From UBA1443 sp964445745 (lineage in GTDB: Bacteria; Omnitrophota; Omnitrophia; Omnitrophales; Aquincolibacteriaceae): a stretch of 28,399 nt of DNA. The stretch covers positions 1-28,399 of the forward strand of contig CAYULU010000023.1 in the NCBI GenBank assembly GCA_964445745.1. Reading direction: 5' to 3'. A program made the translations under genes and the position numbers. Positions within the stretch are counted from its first letter, which is position 1. Each line of letters begins with the position of its first letter. This document shows positions 1-7,639 of this stretch, one piece after another. Below the pieces are notes generated by a model. That model was not told where the DNA came from, ran no database searches, and saw only the letters and a list, made by a program, of their open reading frames with translations.

Positions 1-1149
1 ATCAAAAGTTTTTAGAAGCGGTTTCATAAGTCCCTTTTGCATTTTCCAACTCCCTGAGAAACAACGGGTTGGAAATACTTGTGAAACCGCCTCTAGCACT
101 CCATAATCCGTGTTCCGCTGGACGGGGACAAACCCCGCATCCCGGATCAACCGGATGAGATCCTCCCGGCGGGTCGCCACCTTGATCCCGGTCGGCTCAA
201 GAACCTTGTCTTCCATCAGCGTTCCTCCCATATCATCGCATCCGAATGCCAGAGCAATTTGAGCGAGTTTCATGCCCTCCGTGAGCCAACCCGCCTGAAT
301 ATGGTCAATGTTGTCCAGCATCATCCGGGAAATAGCGACGGTCCGGAGATAATCGTCCCCTCCCGTCGATCGAATTCCCTGCATCGCCGTGTTCGTTGAA
401 ATGAAGCTCCAGGGGATAAAGGAACGAAAACCATTCGTTTGATCCTGAAGTTCGCGAAGTTTCAGGAGATGGACGATTCTTTCTTCTTTCGTCTCAATAT
501 GTCCAAACACCATCGTCGCCGTTGTTTTGAGACCCGCCTCATGCGCTATGGCCATCACTTCAAGCCATCGCTCGGCAGAAATCTTTTTCGGGCTGATCCT
601 CCGGCGAACACGTTCCACAAGAATTTCCGCACCCCCGCCCGGCAAAGAGTTCAGACCTGCCACTTTGAACATCCGAAAAAGATCCGACAACTCAACCCCG
701 CTTTTCTTCGATAAGACATCCATTTCAATGGCCGAAAACGAATGAATCTGAATTGCCGGAAATTTCTCATGGATCGTGCGGACCATCTCCAGGTAGTAAT
801 CAAGTTCCAAATCAGGATGTATTCCTCCCTGGATCAAAACCTGCGTTCCACCTTCATCCGCAAGCTCCTGAACCTTACGGAGAATGGCGTCTAAAGGCAG
901 GACAAAGGCTTCAGGGGATCCCGGAGGGCAATGAAACGCGCAAAAATCACAGCCAATAGTGCAAACATTCGTATAACTGATATTACGGTCCACGACAAAC
1001 GTAACAGCCCGTGGGAAAACCCGCGGCGTCAACTTTTGCGCTGCCGTCCCGAGATCAAGAAGGTCGCAGGAAAAAAGCTCGACGCCTTCTTCAAGAGTCA
1101 GTCGTTCCCCCACCAATCGTTTTTGCAATATTTGTTGATGTCTGTTCAT
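1..1149 (-). CDS. mqnC: Cyclic dehypoxanthinyl futalosine synthase MqnC, 3' end outside window
   Basis: Radical SAM enzyme that cyclises dehypoxanthine futalosine in the futalosine pathway to menaquinone. I translated this frame by hand: it is open from an ATG at 1149 to base 1 with no stop, giving 383 codons. The radical SAM cluster motif CTIGCDFC (CxxxCxxC) lies near residues 63-70, followed by family-like segments such as LIQGGIHPD, GLNSLPGGGAE and FIPWSF. The normal C-terminus of the family (roughly AGFVPVQRNTDYGVLE) ends at about residue 353. The remaining 30 codons are read through a palindromic repeat at 14-94, so the annotated protein is probably longer than usual and its real stop lies beyond the left edge. 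It is the last visible gene of the menaquinone operon, 72 nt after mqnA. No strong ribosome binding site precedes the ATG. Family assignment is firm; MqnE, the closest alternative, fits less well because mqnA, mqnC and ubiX/D/A-type genes commonly group together. Confidence 0.9.
   Translation of the reverse strand, partial: MNRHQQILQKRLVGERLTLEEGVELFSCDLLDLGTAAQKLTPRVFPRAVTFVVDRNISYTNVCTIGCDFCAFHCPPGSPEAFVLPLDAILRKVQELADEGGTQVLIQGGIHPDLELDYYLEMVRTIHEKFPAIQIHSFSAIEMDVLSKKSGVELSDLFRMFKVAGLNSLPGGGAEILVERVRRRISPKKISAERWLEVMAIAHEAGLKTTATMVFGHIETKEERIVHLLKLRELQDQTNGFRSFIPWSFISTNTAMQGIRSTGGDDYLRTVAISRMMLDNIDHIQAGWLTEGMKLAQIALAFGCDDMGGTLMEDKVLEPTGIKVATRREDLIRLIRDAGFVPVQRNTDYGVLEAVSQVFPTRCFSGSWKMQKGLMKPLLKTFD
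14..94. repeat. Palindromic dispersed repeat, copy 1 (complete)
   Basis: An imperfect 18-bp inverted repeat has outer arms at 14-31 (AGAAGCGGTTTCATAAGT) and 77-94 (ACTTGTGAAACCGCCTCT), with two mismatches. An inner inverted repeat TTTCCAAC/GTTGGAAA lies at 43-50 and 68-75. The whole element could fold into a long hairpin. Related copies lie at 20983-21032 and 23094-23162. It overlaps the 3' end of mqnC, and the mqnC frame runs through it. Confidence 0.75.
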
Positions 1150-1221
1150 ATCATGTTTTCCGCACAAAGCACTGCGCCTTCATTTTAAATTTAACCTTGC
1201 CGTTGACTGTTACATCTTGCG

Positions 1222-2058
1222 CTACTCAAAGAACTCCAGCGGCCTCGGCTCAGGAGCAAGATTCTCCTGGAAAGCCAGATTATAAAACTGCAAAAGCCCC
1301 CGGATCATTTTCTCATCAAGATCATAACGCAGGTTGACGAAGTACCCGAGCATGGGGACAAACTTTTTCTCATCCGGCATCACCCCAAGAGCATTTTTCA
1401 AAAGCTGTTCAGGTTCACAAAGATGACGGGACCGATTTTCTTTAAGAAGGGTACAAAATTTTCGTAACGCCATCCCGCATTCCTCAACGCAATCCCGTCT
1501 TAAGGTCCAAAGAGAAAATACAAACGGAGTGTCCGTCCATTCCCTCCACAGTTTACCGAGATCATATTTGTAAACCCAGTCCTCCGGCTCATAAAAAAGA
1601 GCGGCATCCCCGATCATCAAAGCGGCTTGATACCGCTGAAACGCGCCATCGATATCCTGGGTAACGCTCACCCACTCGTTTTTAAATCCCAAACGGCGTT
1701 TCATGAGAATCTTGAGCATGGTCACTGAACTCAGGCTCTCACACGACACCGCGATCGTTTCCCCATTCAATCCATCCAGCGGGACCTTGGAGAAGAGGAG
1801 CACACTGCGAACAAAAATATCCGAACCGATGCCAATACCCGGAAGTAGAAAATAATCTTTTTGTCTCAGGAGATACTCCATGGAGGAGACGGGCGCCAGA
1901 TCAATTTTCCCTGCGGCCAAAGCACCATTAAGATCCGCCGGGCTTGCTTCAATCCAGCTTGTTTCAAGCCCTTGCTCCCTGCATTTTTTTTCAAGCTCAA
2001 AATAGAACGGCAGGCAGTTGAGATAGCGGATCATTCCGATTCGCAGGGGGCGTTTCAT
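1222..2058 (-). CDS. mqnA: Chorismate dehydratase MqnA
   Basis: First enzyme of the futalosine pathway, converting chorismate to 3-enolpyruvylbenzoate. The protein begins LRIGMIRYLNCLPFYF and carries the family-like segments AALAAGKIDLAPVSSMEY and LMIGDAALF, with the periplasmic-binding-protein-like fold known for MqnA. Length from the chosen start is 278 residues, normal for the family. I chose the ATG at 2058 because it sits 7 nt after the ubiX stop. The upstream GTG at 2082 would add eight residues and overlap ubiX. Only a weak purine-rich ribosome site (GGAATGAG) is visible. It lies between the ubiX-type gene and mqnC, consistent with co-transcription. Confidence 0.92.
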   Translation of the reverse strand: MKRPLRIGMIRYLNCLPFYFELEKKCREQGLETSWIEASPADLNGALAAGKIDLAPVSSMEYLLRQKDYFLLPGIGIGSDIFVRSVLLFSKVPLDGLNGETIAVSCESLSSVTMLKILMKRRLGFKNEWVSVTQDIDGAFQRYQAALMIGDAALFYEPEDWVYKYDLGKLWREWTDTPFVFSLWTLRRDCVEECGMALRKFCTLLKENRSRHLCEPEQLLKNALGVMPDEKKFVPMLGYFVNLRYDLDEKMIRGLLQFYNLAFQENLAPEPRPLEFFE

Positions 2059-2065
2059 TTTATTC

Positions 2066-2755
2066 TCATTCCATCGGACCACGGGTCAAGTGATCCGGAC
2101 CTAAATCCGGATCCATGCGCGACGTAAGCGATGAAACACAGCTCCCTTTTCCAACCCATCGGGGATAAAGGGCATGCGGGATTTCAAGTTGATCCAAGAC
2201 CTTCCCGACGACAAAATCGACCAATTCGGCAACGGTCTGCTGTGCACCGTAAAATGCCGGCATCGGCGGCACAATCTTTACCCCAAGCCGTGCGAGTTTC
2301 AGCATATTTTCAAGGTGGATAGCCGATAGCGGCGTTTCCCGGGGCACCAGAACCAGTTTTCGACCTTCCTTGATGGTGCAGTCCGCAGCCCGGTGAATCA
2401 AATTCTGCGACAATCCTGACGCGATCGCGCCAAGCGTCCCCATACTGCACGGAATAATGATCATCCCAGCGGTTGGGTACGACCCACTTGCGATCGGAGC
2501 CGTAAAATCGTGAAAACCGTGAACCGTCATGGGGACCCGCCCTTTTTGTGCGAAGAAAGGTGTCATCGCCCCCGTTTCACAAAAAACAGAAAACTTCTCC
2601 ACCTCTGGGCAACCCCTTTCCTCCCGCATCACAACCCGGGCCGTCTCGGACACCACGAGTTCCACCCGGATGTTTTGCTCGAGCAGTATTTCCAGTAGAC
2701 GGACACCGTAAACAATGCCGCTCGCACCGCTGATCGCCACGATATAGGGTTTCAT
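2066..2755 (-). CDS. ubiX: UbiX-family flavin prenyltransferase
   Basis: Makes prenylated FMN, the cofactor needed by UbiD-type decarboxylases; the matching UbiD gene is in the same operon at 4490-5959. The N-terminus shows the flavin-binding start IVAISGASGIVYGVRLLE, followed by IASGSYPTAGMIIIPCSMG with the usual SM/CS segment, and LVLVPRETPLSAIHLENM, a hallmark of the family. The ATG at 2755 is preferred over the GTG at 2767 because GGTGAG sits about 7 nt upstream of it. The protein has 229 residues; family members usually end soon after the ALYPRW region. The last 25 or so residues look unrelated to the family and contain a perfect 8-bp palindrome (2092-2113). The extension may be a recent addition. 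Function is firm, the tail unexplained. Confidence 0.9.
   Translation of the reverse strand: MKPYIVAISGASGIVYGVRLLEILLEQNIRVELVVSETARVVMREERGCPEVEKFSVFCETGAMTPFFAQKGRVPMTVHGFHDFTAPIASGSYPTAGMIIIPCSMGTLGAIASGLSQNLIHRAADCTIKEGRKLVLVPRETPLSAIHLENMLKLARLGVKIVPPMPAFYGAQQTVAELVDFVVGKVLDQLEIPHALYPRWVGKGSCVSSLTSRMDPDLGPDHLTRGPME
2092..2113. repeat. Perfect 8-bp inverted repeat in the 3' end of ubiX
   Basis: The arms are GATCCGGA (2092-2099) and TCCGGATC (2106-2113) with a six-base loop. The hairpin lies inside the unusual C-terminal extension of the UbiX-type protein and ends 33 nt upstream of the mqnA start codon. It could influence mqnA translation or mark a small insertion. No poly-U tract follows, so it is not a typical intrinsic terminator. 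Confidence 0.5.
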
Positions 2756-2777
2756 TTTTTCTCTCACCGGTTAAAAA

Positions 2778-3560
2778 TCACATGATCTCGTTAAGATTAA
2801 ACCCTGTATTCAGAAAGGAATGAAAACAAGTCGGCAAATCCGAACTAAAGGTCATAACCTCATTCGATTCAGGGTGTTGAAATTCTAGTCGGGAGGCATG
2901 GAGGAGCAACCTTTCCGATTTCACTACAGGTCGCATGTCCTCTTGCCATCCTTGACCAATATAGCGTTCAAAAACCGAAGGATCGATATAAATTTTGTCT
3001 CCTGCGACCGGATGACCGATGAGAGACAAATGGACCCGAATCTGATGGGTGCGGCCCGTATGCGGAATTATTTTGAGGAGCGAGTACCCGCTCATGCGTC
3101 TGAGAACTTCATAGTCGGTTTTTGCGGCCTGACCGTCGTTTAGGTCCGCGCACCGGATATTGTGAACGGCCCCGCCCTTCAGCCCCAGAGGAACTTCAAT
3201 GGTTCCCCGGCCAACCTCCGGGCTCCCAAGTACAATCGCAAGATATTCCTTTAAAACCAGGCGTTTTTCGAACAGGATCCCGAGTTTTCCAGTCATCTCG
3301 GCCGATCGTCCCACCAGCACAAGGCCGCTGGTTTCCGAGTCAAGGCGGTTAACAATTCTCAAATCCTCCCCCCTGGAATCAATATCTTTTTTCAACAGAC
3401 TCAGGAGATTCTTTTCCCTGAATCGCCCGACCGGATGAACCGGAAGCGGGGCGGGTTTATCGACTACAAGAAACGAAGGATCCTGATAAAGAATTCTATA
3501 ATCCGTGGCAACATGAAGCTCATGCTCGGGTCTCATTCGATCAACAGACAATTTCGACAT
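2778..3560 (-). CDS. RluA-family pseudouridine synthase without S4 domain
   Basis: Isomerises a uridine in rRNA or tRNA to pseudouridine. The catalytic motif VNRLDSETSGLVL carries the conserved aspartate at residue 74, and the C-terminal RTHQIRVHLSLIGHPVAGDKIY is typical of the RluA/RluC/RluD family. There is no N-terminal S4 RNA-binding domain; the 260-residue protein starts near the catalytic fold with LYQDPSFLVVDKP. The ATG at 3560 lies 3 nt after the stop of the upstream prenyltransferase, and AGGTGG sits 8 nt before it. The gene is embedded in the menaquinone operon, with no obvious functional link. A second family member (rluD-like) lies at 6716-7639. The target uridine cannot be inferred. 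Confidence 0.88.
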   Translation of the reverse strand: MSKLSVDRMRPEHELHVATDYRILYQDPSFLVVDKPAPLPVHPVGRFREKNLLSLLKKDIDSRGEDLRIVNRLDSETSGLVLVGRSAEMTGKLGILFEKRLVLKEYLAIVLGSPEVGRGTIEVPLGLKGGAVHNIRCADLNDGQAAKTDYEVLRRMSGYSLLKIIPHTGRTHQIRVHLSLIGHPVAGDKIYIDPSVFERYIGQGWQEDMRPVVKSERLLLHASRLEFQHPESNEVMTFSSDLPTCFHSFLNTGFNLNEIM

Positions 3561-3563
3561 AAC

Positions 3564-4415
3564 CTAAACCACCTGATCCAGTACCGTCGCAATCAACAGA
3601 CCCACACTGACGGCTACATTCATAACAAAAAAAGATTCGTTGATTCTGGCAGTCCCATAGGCGCGGATAAGATAATACGAACGGCCCAAAAAAAGTGCCG
3701 CACACAGTATGCCTACAAAAAAAACCACTCCTTGTCCGTTCCGATAACCGGCCAGGGCCCAGAAAATCACGCTTAAAAAATGCAGGGATCGCGTTGTCGT
3801 CAGGGTGACCTCTGTCCCAAACTTAACAGGGAAAGAGTGCAAGCCTGCCCTCCGGTCAAATTCCACGTCCTGAAAAGCATAAACCATGTCAAATCCTGCC
3901 ACCCAGCAAATCACCCCAAGCGACAGGAAGGTCGGTACCAGATCCAAACTACCGCGGCTCGCAATCCAGGCACCGTAAGGAGCAATCGCCAGAACACTTC
4001 CAAGCACAAAATGAGAGAGCCACGAGACCCTTTTCATCAGAGGATACACTGCCGCCAAAACAAAAGGCACGGGGGAAAGCAAAAAACAAAGCGGCCCAAG
4101 CTTGAACGCAGAAAACTCAAAGAGCAGAGCTGAAACAAGCAAAATCACACTCACCCAACTCTTGGACAATTGACCGGAAGGAATGGCGCGTGCCAAGGTT
4201 CTGGGATTCATGGCATCAATCGAGGCATCCAAAAAACGGTTCAAACCCATGGCAAGAGTCCGGAAACTCACCATCGCCACCGTGATCCAGACCCAAAGAA
4301 AAAGCGAAGGCATCCCACGCTCGGCAAGAATTAATCCCAGAAACGCAAACGGAAGGGCAAAGAGTGAATGCTCAAATTTAATGTCCTGAAAAAAAACTTT
4401 GATTTTTTTTATCAT
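3564..4415 (-). CDS. mqnP: UbiA-family polyprenyltransferase (MqnP type)
   Basis: Integral membrane enzyme that attaches the polyprenyl tail to the aromatic ring during quinone synthesis. Two Asp-rich motifs bind the prenyl diphosphate through magnesium: NRFLDASIDAMNPRT (Asn59, Asp63, Asp67 from the chosen start) and DMVYAFQDVEFD (Asp176, Asp183, Asp187). Most of the rest is hydrophobic, consistent with the multi-helix UbiA fold. I chose the ATG at 4415 because the protein then starts MIKKIKVFFQDIKFEHSLFALPF, as is usual. An upstream in-frame start at 4529 would overlap ubiD by 40 nt and add a non-family N-terminus. Surrounding genes (ubiD, ubiX, mqnA, mqnC) point to menaquinone, so MqnP rather than UbiA is the better name. 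Confidence 0.87.
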   Translation of the reverse strand: MIKKIKVFFQDIKFEHSLFALPFAFLGLILAERGMPSLFLWVWITVAMVSFRTLAMGLNRFLDASIDAMNPRTLARAIPSGQLSKSWVSVILLVSALLFEFSAFKLGPLCFLLSPVPFVLAAVYPLMKRVSWLSHFVLGSVLAIAPYGAWIASRGSLDLVPTFLSLGVICWVAGFDMVYAFQDVEFDRRAGLHSFPVKFGTEVTLTTTRSLHFLSVIFWALAGYRNGQGVVFFVGILCAALFLGRSYYLIRAYGTARINESFFVMNVAVSVGLLIATVLDQVV

Positions 4416-4489
4416 ACCTTTGAGATCAATGTTCGGGGTGAATCGAAGAGGGCACCCGCCGGAAAACCGATGCCTGGCATCGGCACATG

Positions 4490-5959
4490 CTACGATAAGT
4501 ATCGGGGATCTAACCCGTATTCTTTCCAACGCAACTCAACCCGTTTCTTTATTTCATCGTCCATCACAATATCTTCTGGCCAGGGACGTTCCATCCCCTC
4601 CTCAACCGTCTTTCGAGTCGCATCGATACCGATCTTGGAACCCGCAAAATCACGCGGCGCACTGTGGTCAAGCTCATCCAGCGGCCCCTCAGCTAAAACA
4701 ATATCGCGCTTAGGATCAAAATTATTCAGCACACGCCACGCAACTTCGCGCATGTCCCGGACATTAGAATCCTGATCCAGAACAATCACCATCTTGGAAA
4801 ACATAAGCTGGCCCAGCCCCCAAACTCCGTGAATGACTTTCTTCCCCTGTTCTGGATAACTTTTTTGAATTGCGAGAATCATACAATTATGAAAACTTCC
4901 CTCCCACGGCAAATGCAAATCCACAATTTCCGGAAATTGCTTGCGGATAAACGGGAGAAAAATATGCTCGATGGCACGCCCCATGTAACAATCTTCCATG
5001 GGAGAACGGCCGACCACCGTCGTAGCATAAATCGGGTATTTTCGATGAGTCATGCACGTCACATGAAAAACCGGAAACTCTTTCGCCCGGGAATAAAATC
5101 CCGTGTGATCTCCAAAGGGGCCTTCCAGCCGCATTTCTCCTTCTTCAACATAACCCTCAAGCACAATCTCGGCGTCAGCCGGGACTTCTAAATCAACTGT
5201 TTTGCACTTTACAAGCTCGATGGGGCTTTGGCGCAAAAATCCCGCCAACATCAATTCATCCATTCCGTAAGGCAAAGGACAGGCCGCAGAAAAGATGGTC
5301 GCAGGGTCCGCACCGATCACGCAGGCTACCGGAAGCCGCTCTTTCTTCCCCCGCATAAGTTTCCGAAAATGTTCCGCTCCGTCCTTATGCACCTGCCAAT
5401 GCATGCCGGTGGTTTCATCGTCGTAAACCTGCATCCGGTACATCCCGATGTTCCGCTTTCCGGTTAAAGGATCTTTCGTAAAAACCATGGGGAGTGTGAT
5501 GAATTTTCCGCCGTCTTTCGGCCAGCATTGCAACACGGGCAGGCGGCCAAGGAGCCGGCCTTTCCCTTGATCAACAACCTCCTCCTGACACGGTGCCCGG
5601 CTGACGATTTTCGGAAGAAGGGCATTCAACTCAAAAAGTTTGGGGAGCATCCACAGTTTTTCCCACATATTTTTCGGGACTTTGGAATCCAGGAGGGATT
5701 CGATCCGCTCTGCCACATGGGAAATTTTTTTGACCCCCAGTGCCATGGCCATTCGTTTTTCACTGCCAAACAAGTTGATCACAAGCGGCATGTCTGATCC
5801 GTTGGGAGCTTTAAATAAAAGCGCCGGCCCCTCTTTCTTGACGACCCGGTCATAAATCTCGGTCACCTCAAGCACCGGATCCACCGGCGCCGAGATCTCC
5901 ACCAATTCACCTTCAAGCTTGAGGATCTTCAAAAATTCTTTGAGCCCTTTATATCCCAT
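4490..5959 (-). CDS. mqnL: UbiD-family decarboxylase (menaquinone branch, MqnL type)
   Basis: Prenyl-FMN-dependent non-oxidative decarboxylase of 489 residues, the usual UbiD length. Recognisable segments include the prFMN/metal region IGMYRMQVYDDETTGMHWQ, the EMRLEGPFGDHTGFYS stretch containing active-site glutamates, and the start DLKEFL-like sequence GLKEFLKILKLEGELVEI. In this operon it probably removes the carboxylate from the prenylated naphthoate, as assigned to UbiD-like proteins of the futalosine pathway. The cofactor supplier ubiX is three genes downstream. The start ATG at 5959 is well supported by AAGGAG eight nt upstream and overlaps the preceding gene by 11 nt, suggesting translational coupling. 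Family certain; exact substrate inferred from neighbours. Confidence 0.9.
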   Translation of the reverse strand: MGYKGLKEFLKILKLEGELVEISAPVDPVLEVTEIYDRVVKKEGPALLFKAPNGSDMPLVINLFGSEKRMAMALGVKKISHVAERIESLLDSKVPKNMWEKLWMLPKLFELNALLPKIVSRAPCQEEVVDQGKGRLLGRLPVLQCWPKDGGKFITLPMVFTKDPLTGKRNIGMYRMQVYDDETTGMHWQVHKDGAEHFRKLMRGKKERLPVACVIGADPATIFSAACPLPYGMDELMLAGFLRQSPIELVKCKTVDLEVPADAEIVLEGYVEEGEMRLEGPFGDHTGFYSRAKEFPVFHVTCMTHRKYPIYATTVVGRSPMEDCYMGRAIEHIFLPFIRKQFPEIVDLHLPWEGSFHNCMILAIQKSYPEQGKKVIHGVWGLGQLMFSKMVIVLDQDSNVRDMREVAWRVLNNFDPKRDIVLAEGPLDELDHSAPRDFAGSKIGIDATRKTVEEGMERPWPEDIVMDDEIKKRVELRWKEYGLDPRYLS

Positions 5960-6629
5960 GACGATTTCTCCTTAGCATACTACTCACAAGATTCCACGGC
6001 ATCAGAACCAGACAGGCTAACCCTTCCAGCGCCGCGGCCCGATTCAGCCTTTGGAAACACATCCATTCATGCGGCTCCAGATAATGCGCCTCCTTCATGA
6101 ACCTCGAAGTTCGATCCTCAGCATCCAACTCAAACGAGAGATCATAAAAAGACAAGAGCAGTACTACGGCAAATGCACCCAACCCAAGCGTCACGAGGAA
6201 CCCTGAATTTCTAATCAACATACCCGCCAGAAAACAGATCCAGCCCAGCACCACTGTCACCTGTGCCGCAAACGTAATTTTCTTTTTAAGGTGAGTCCAG
6301 AAGATCAGATTTGAAAGTTGCCCTTTGAGAAAAGCCCCGCGTGCGGCGTGCACGAGGGAGGGAATATCCCGACCATCATAGATTTCCCGGGAGATGAAAA
6401 GGCCTTCGGACGCCGATGACCACTCCGTCTGGTTCGAACACCCGACCGGCGTCACGCTGACATGAAGCATTCCCATCTTGTCCAGAACCATCCTGGCCAC
6501 TTCAGAACCGGTTGTGGCAGTAAGAAAACCGGGCCGACAATACTTCAATTTGACCCAGGTACCGTAGAGGACAACGATAAATGAAATACCTGCCGTGAAT
6601 ATGAACAACAACCCCTGGAGAGGATTCAC
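5949..6629 (-). CDS. YugP-like membrane protein lacking the HExxH zinc site
   Basis: 226 residues starting with GTG at 6629. An N-terminal membrane segment (about 6-26) is followed by TTGSEVARMVLDKMGM and ISREIYDGRDIPSLVHAA, which resemble the neutral zinc metallopeptidase family of Bacillus YugP (TGAEVAR, YxGxS, AAHExGH). Two more membrane segments lie near 119-162. The segment FELDAEDRTSRFMKEAHYLEP leading into LNRAAALEGLA matches the family C-terminus. Where YugP has HExxH, this protein has AARGA (about 95-99), so zinc binding and proteolysis look lost. The homology is my pattern recognition, not a search result. It is first in the menaquinone operon, overlaps mqnL by 11 nt and lies behind a good promoter (6668-6696). 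Function unknown; a scaffold or pseudoprotease is possible. Confidence 0.7.
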   Translation of the reverse strand: MNPLQGLLFIFTAGISFIVVLYGTWVKLKYCRPGFLTATTGSEVARMVLDKMGMLHVSVTPVGCSNQTEWSSASEGLFISREIYDGRDIPSLVHAARGAFLKGQLSNLIFWTHLKKKITFAAQVTVVLGWICFLAGMLIRNSGFLVTLGLGAFAVVLLLSFYDLSFELDAEDRTSRFMKEAHYLEPHEWMCFQRLNRAAALEGLACLVLMPWNLVSSMLRRNRHGI

Positions 6630-6667
6630 CCTTTAAAATCTCCGGTTAGCCTTTGATTGAAAAAACG

Positions 6668-6696
6668 ATTATAAGCGAACCGGTGCGGTGACTCTA
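6668..6696 (-). promoter_or_regulatory. Sigma-70-type promoter of the menaquinone operon
   Basis: On the minus strand a perfect -10 hexamer TATAAT (6668-6673) is separated by exactly 17 nt from TAGAGT (6691-6696), a weak -35. The -10 lies about 40 nt upstream of the GTG of the YugP-like gene and just beyond the rluD stop at 6716. It probably drives the genes from 6629 to the left edge. The weak -35 suggests modest strength or an activator. Confidence 0.6.
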
Positions 6697-6715
6697 CGCT
6701 TTTTTGGAAGAAAAG

Positions 6716-7639
6716 TTACGGGCGGGTTTCCAGGAAAGAAAGAAGTTCCTTCATGTCCTGAGGAAGTTCACTAGAAAAAGAGATCCGCTTCCCATGGTCG
6801 GGATGTTCAAACCCAAGGAAGGATGCATGAAGGGCCTGACGCTGGATAGGTGGAAAAGGAATTCCGTAAAAGGTATCCCCCAGTACCGGATGCCCCAGAT
6901 GAGCGAGGTGAACCCGGATTTGGTGTGTCCTTCCGGTCTGGGGTCGGATTTCAACAAGAGTTCCACTCAAAAAACGTTTTTTGACCTTAAAATAGGTAAT
7001 GGCATCTTTTCCTCCGGAAGGCTTCACAATCACTTTTTTGCGGTTCAGAAAAGCACGCCCCACCGGCTCCTCGATCACTCCCTCGTCATGCTGGATCACG
7101 CCCCGGACAATCGCGTGGTACATCCTCTCGATCGAATGATCTTTAAACTGTTTCGCAAGTTTTGAATGGGCGATATCTGTCTTCGCTACCACCATCACGC
7201 CTGAGGTGTCCTTGTCCAGGCGGTGAACAATTCCGGGGCGAACCTTGTCCCCTTCATGGGACAGATTCCGTACATGAAAAAGCAATGCATTGACCAGCGT
7301 GTGGTTGGGGTTGCCATGGGCGGGGTGAACCACCATTCCGGCCGGCTTGTTAACCACAATGAGCGACTCATCTTCATACAGGACCTCGATCGGGATGGCT
7401 TCCGCGGGAAGATCCACTCTTGGCTTTTCAAGCTTTTCAATCGAAATTCTCTCTCCGGCCTTCACGGCGTAATGGGGAGTCACCGTTTTTCCTTCCACAA
7501 GCACGCCACCGGAACGGATCATTTTCTGAAGCTGTGCGCGGGAATGCCGATCCGAGAGTTTAGCGGCCAGAAAAACATCCAGGCGTAAATGGGACTCCAC
7601 CTCATCTACAATGAATTCGTCAAATCGGCCTCGCATCAT
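6716..7639 (-). CDS. rluD: RluD-like 23S rRNA pseudouridine synthase with S4 domain
   Basis: Pseudouridine synthase of about 307 residues. An N-terminal S4 RNA-binding domain (LRLDVFLAAKL to GERISI) precedes the catalytic domain, whose motif HRLDKDTSGVMVVAK carries the catalytic aspartate. RTHQIRVHLAHLGHPVLGD follows. By family knowledge RluD modifies helix 69 of 23S rRNA; I infer the same site from domain order only. The ATG at 7639 overlaps the lgt stop as TGATG. An adjacent in-frame GTG at 7642 is better spaced from AAGGAG, so the start may be three bases earlier. An even longer frame reaching 7717 would run deep into lgt and is unlikely. Last gene of the dksA-like/lspA/lgt run. Confidence 0.9.
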   Translation of the reverse strand: MMRGRFDEFIVDEVESHLRLDVFLAAKLSDRHSRAQLQKMIRSGGVLVEGKTVTPHYAVKAGERISIEKLEKPRVDLPAEAIPIEVLYEDESLIVVNKPAGMVVHPAHGNPNHTLVNALLFHVRNLSHEGDKVRPGIVHRLDKDTSGVMVVAKTDIAHSKLAKQFKDHSIERMYHAIVRGVIQHDEGVIEEPVGRAFLNRKKVIVKPSGGKDAITYFKVKKRFLSGTLVEIRPQTGRTHQIRVHLAHLGHPVLGDTFYGIPFPPIQRQALHASFLGFEHPDHGKRISFSSELPQDMKELLSFLETRP

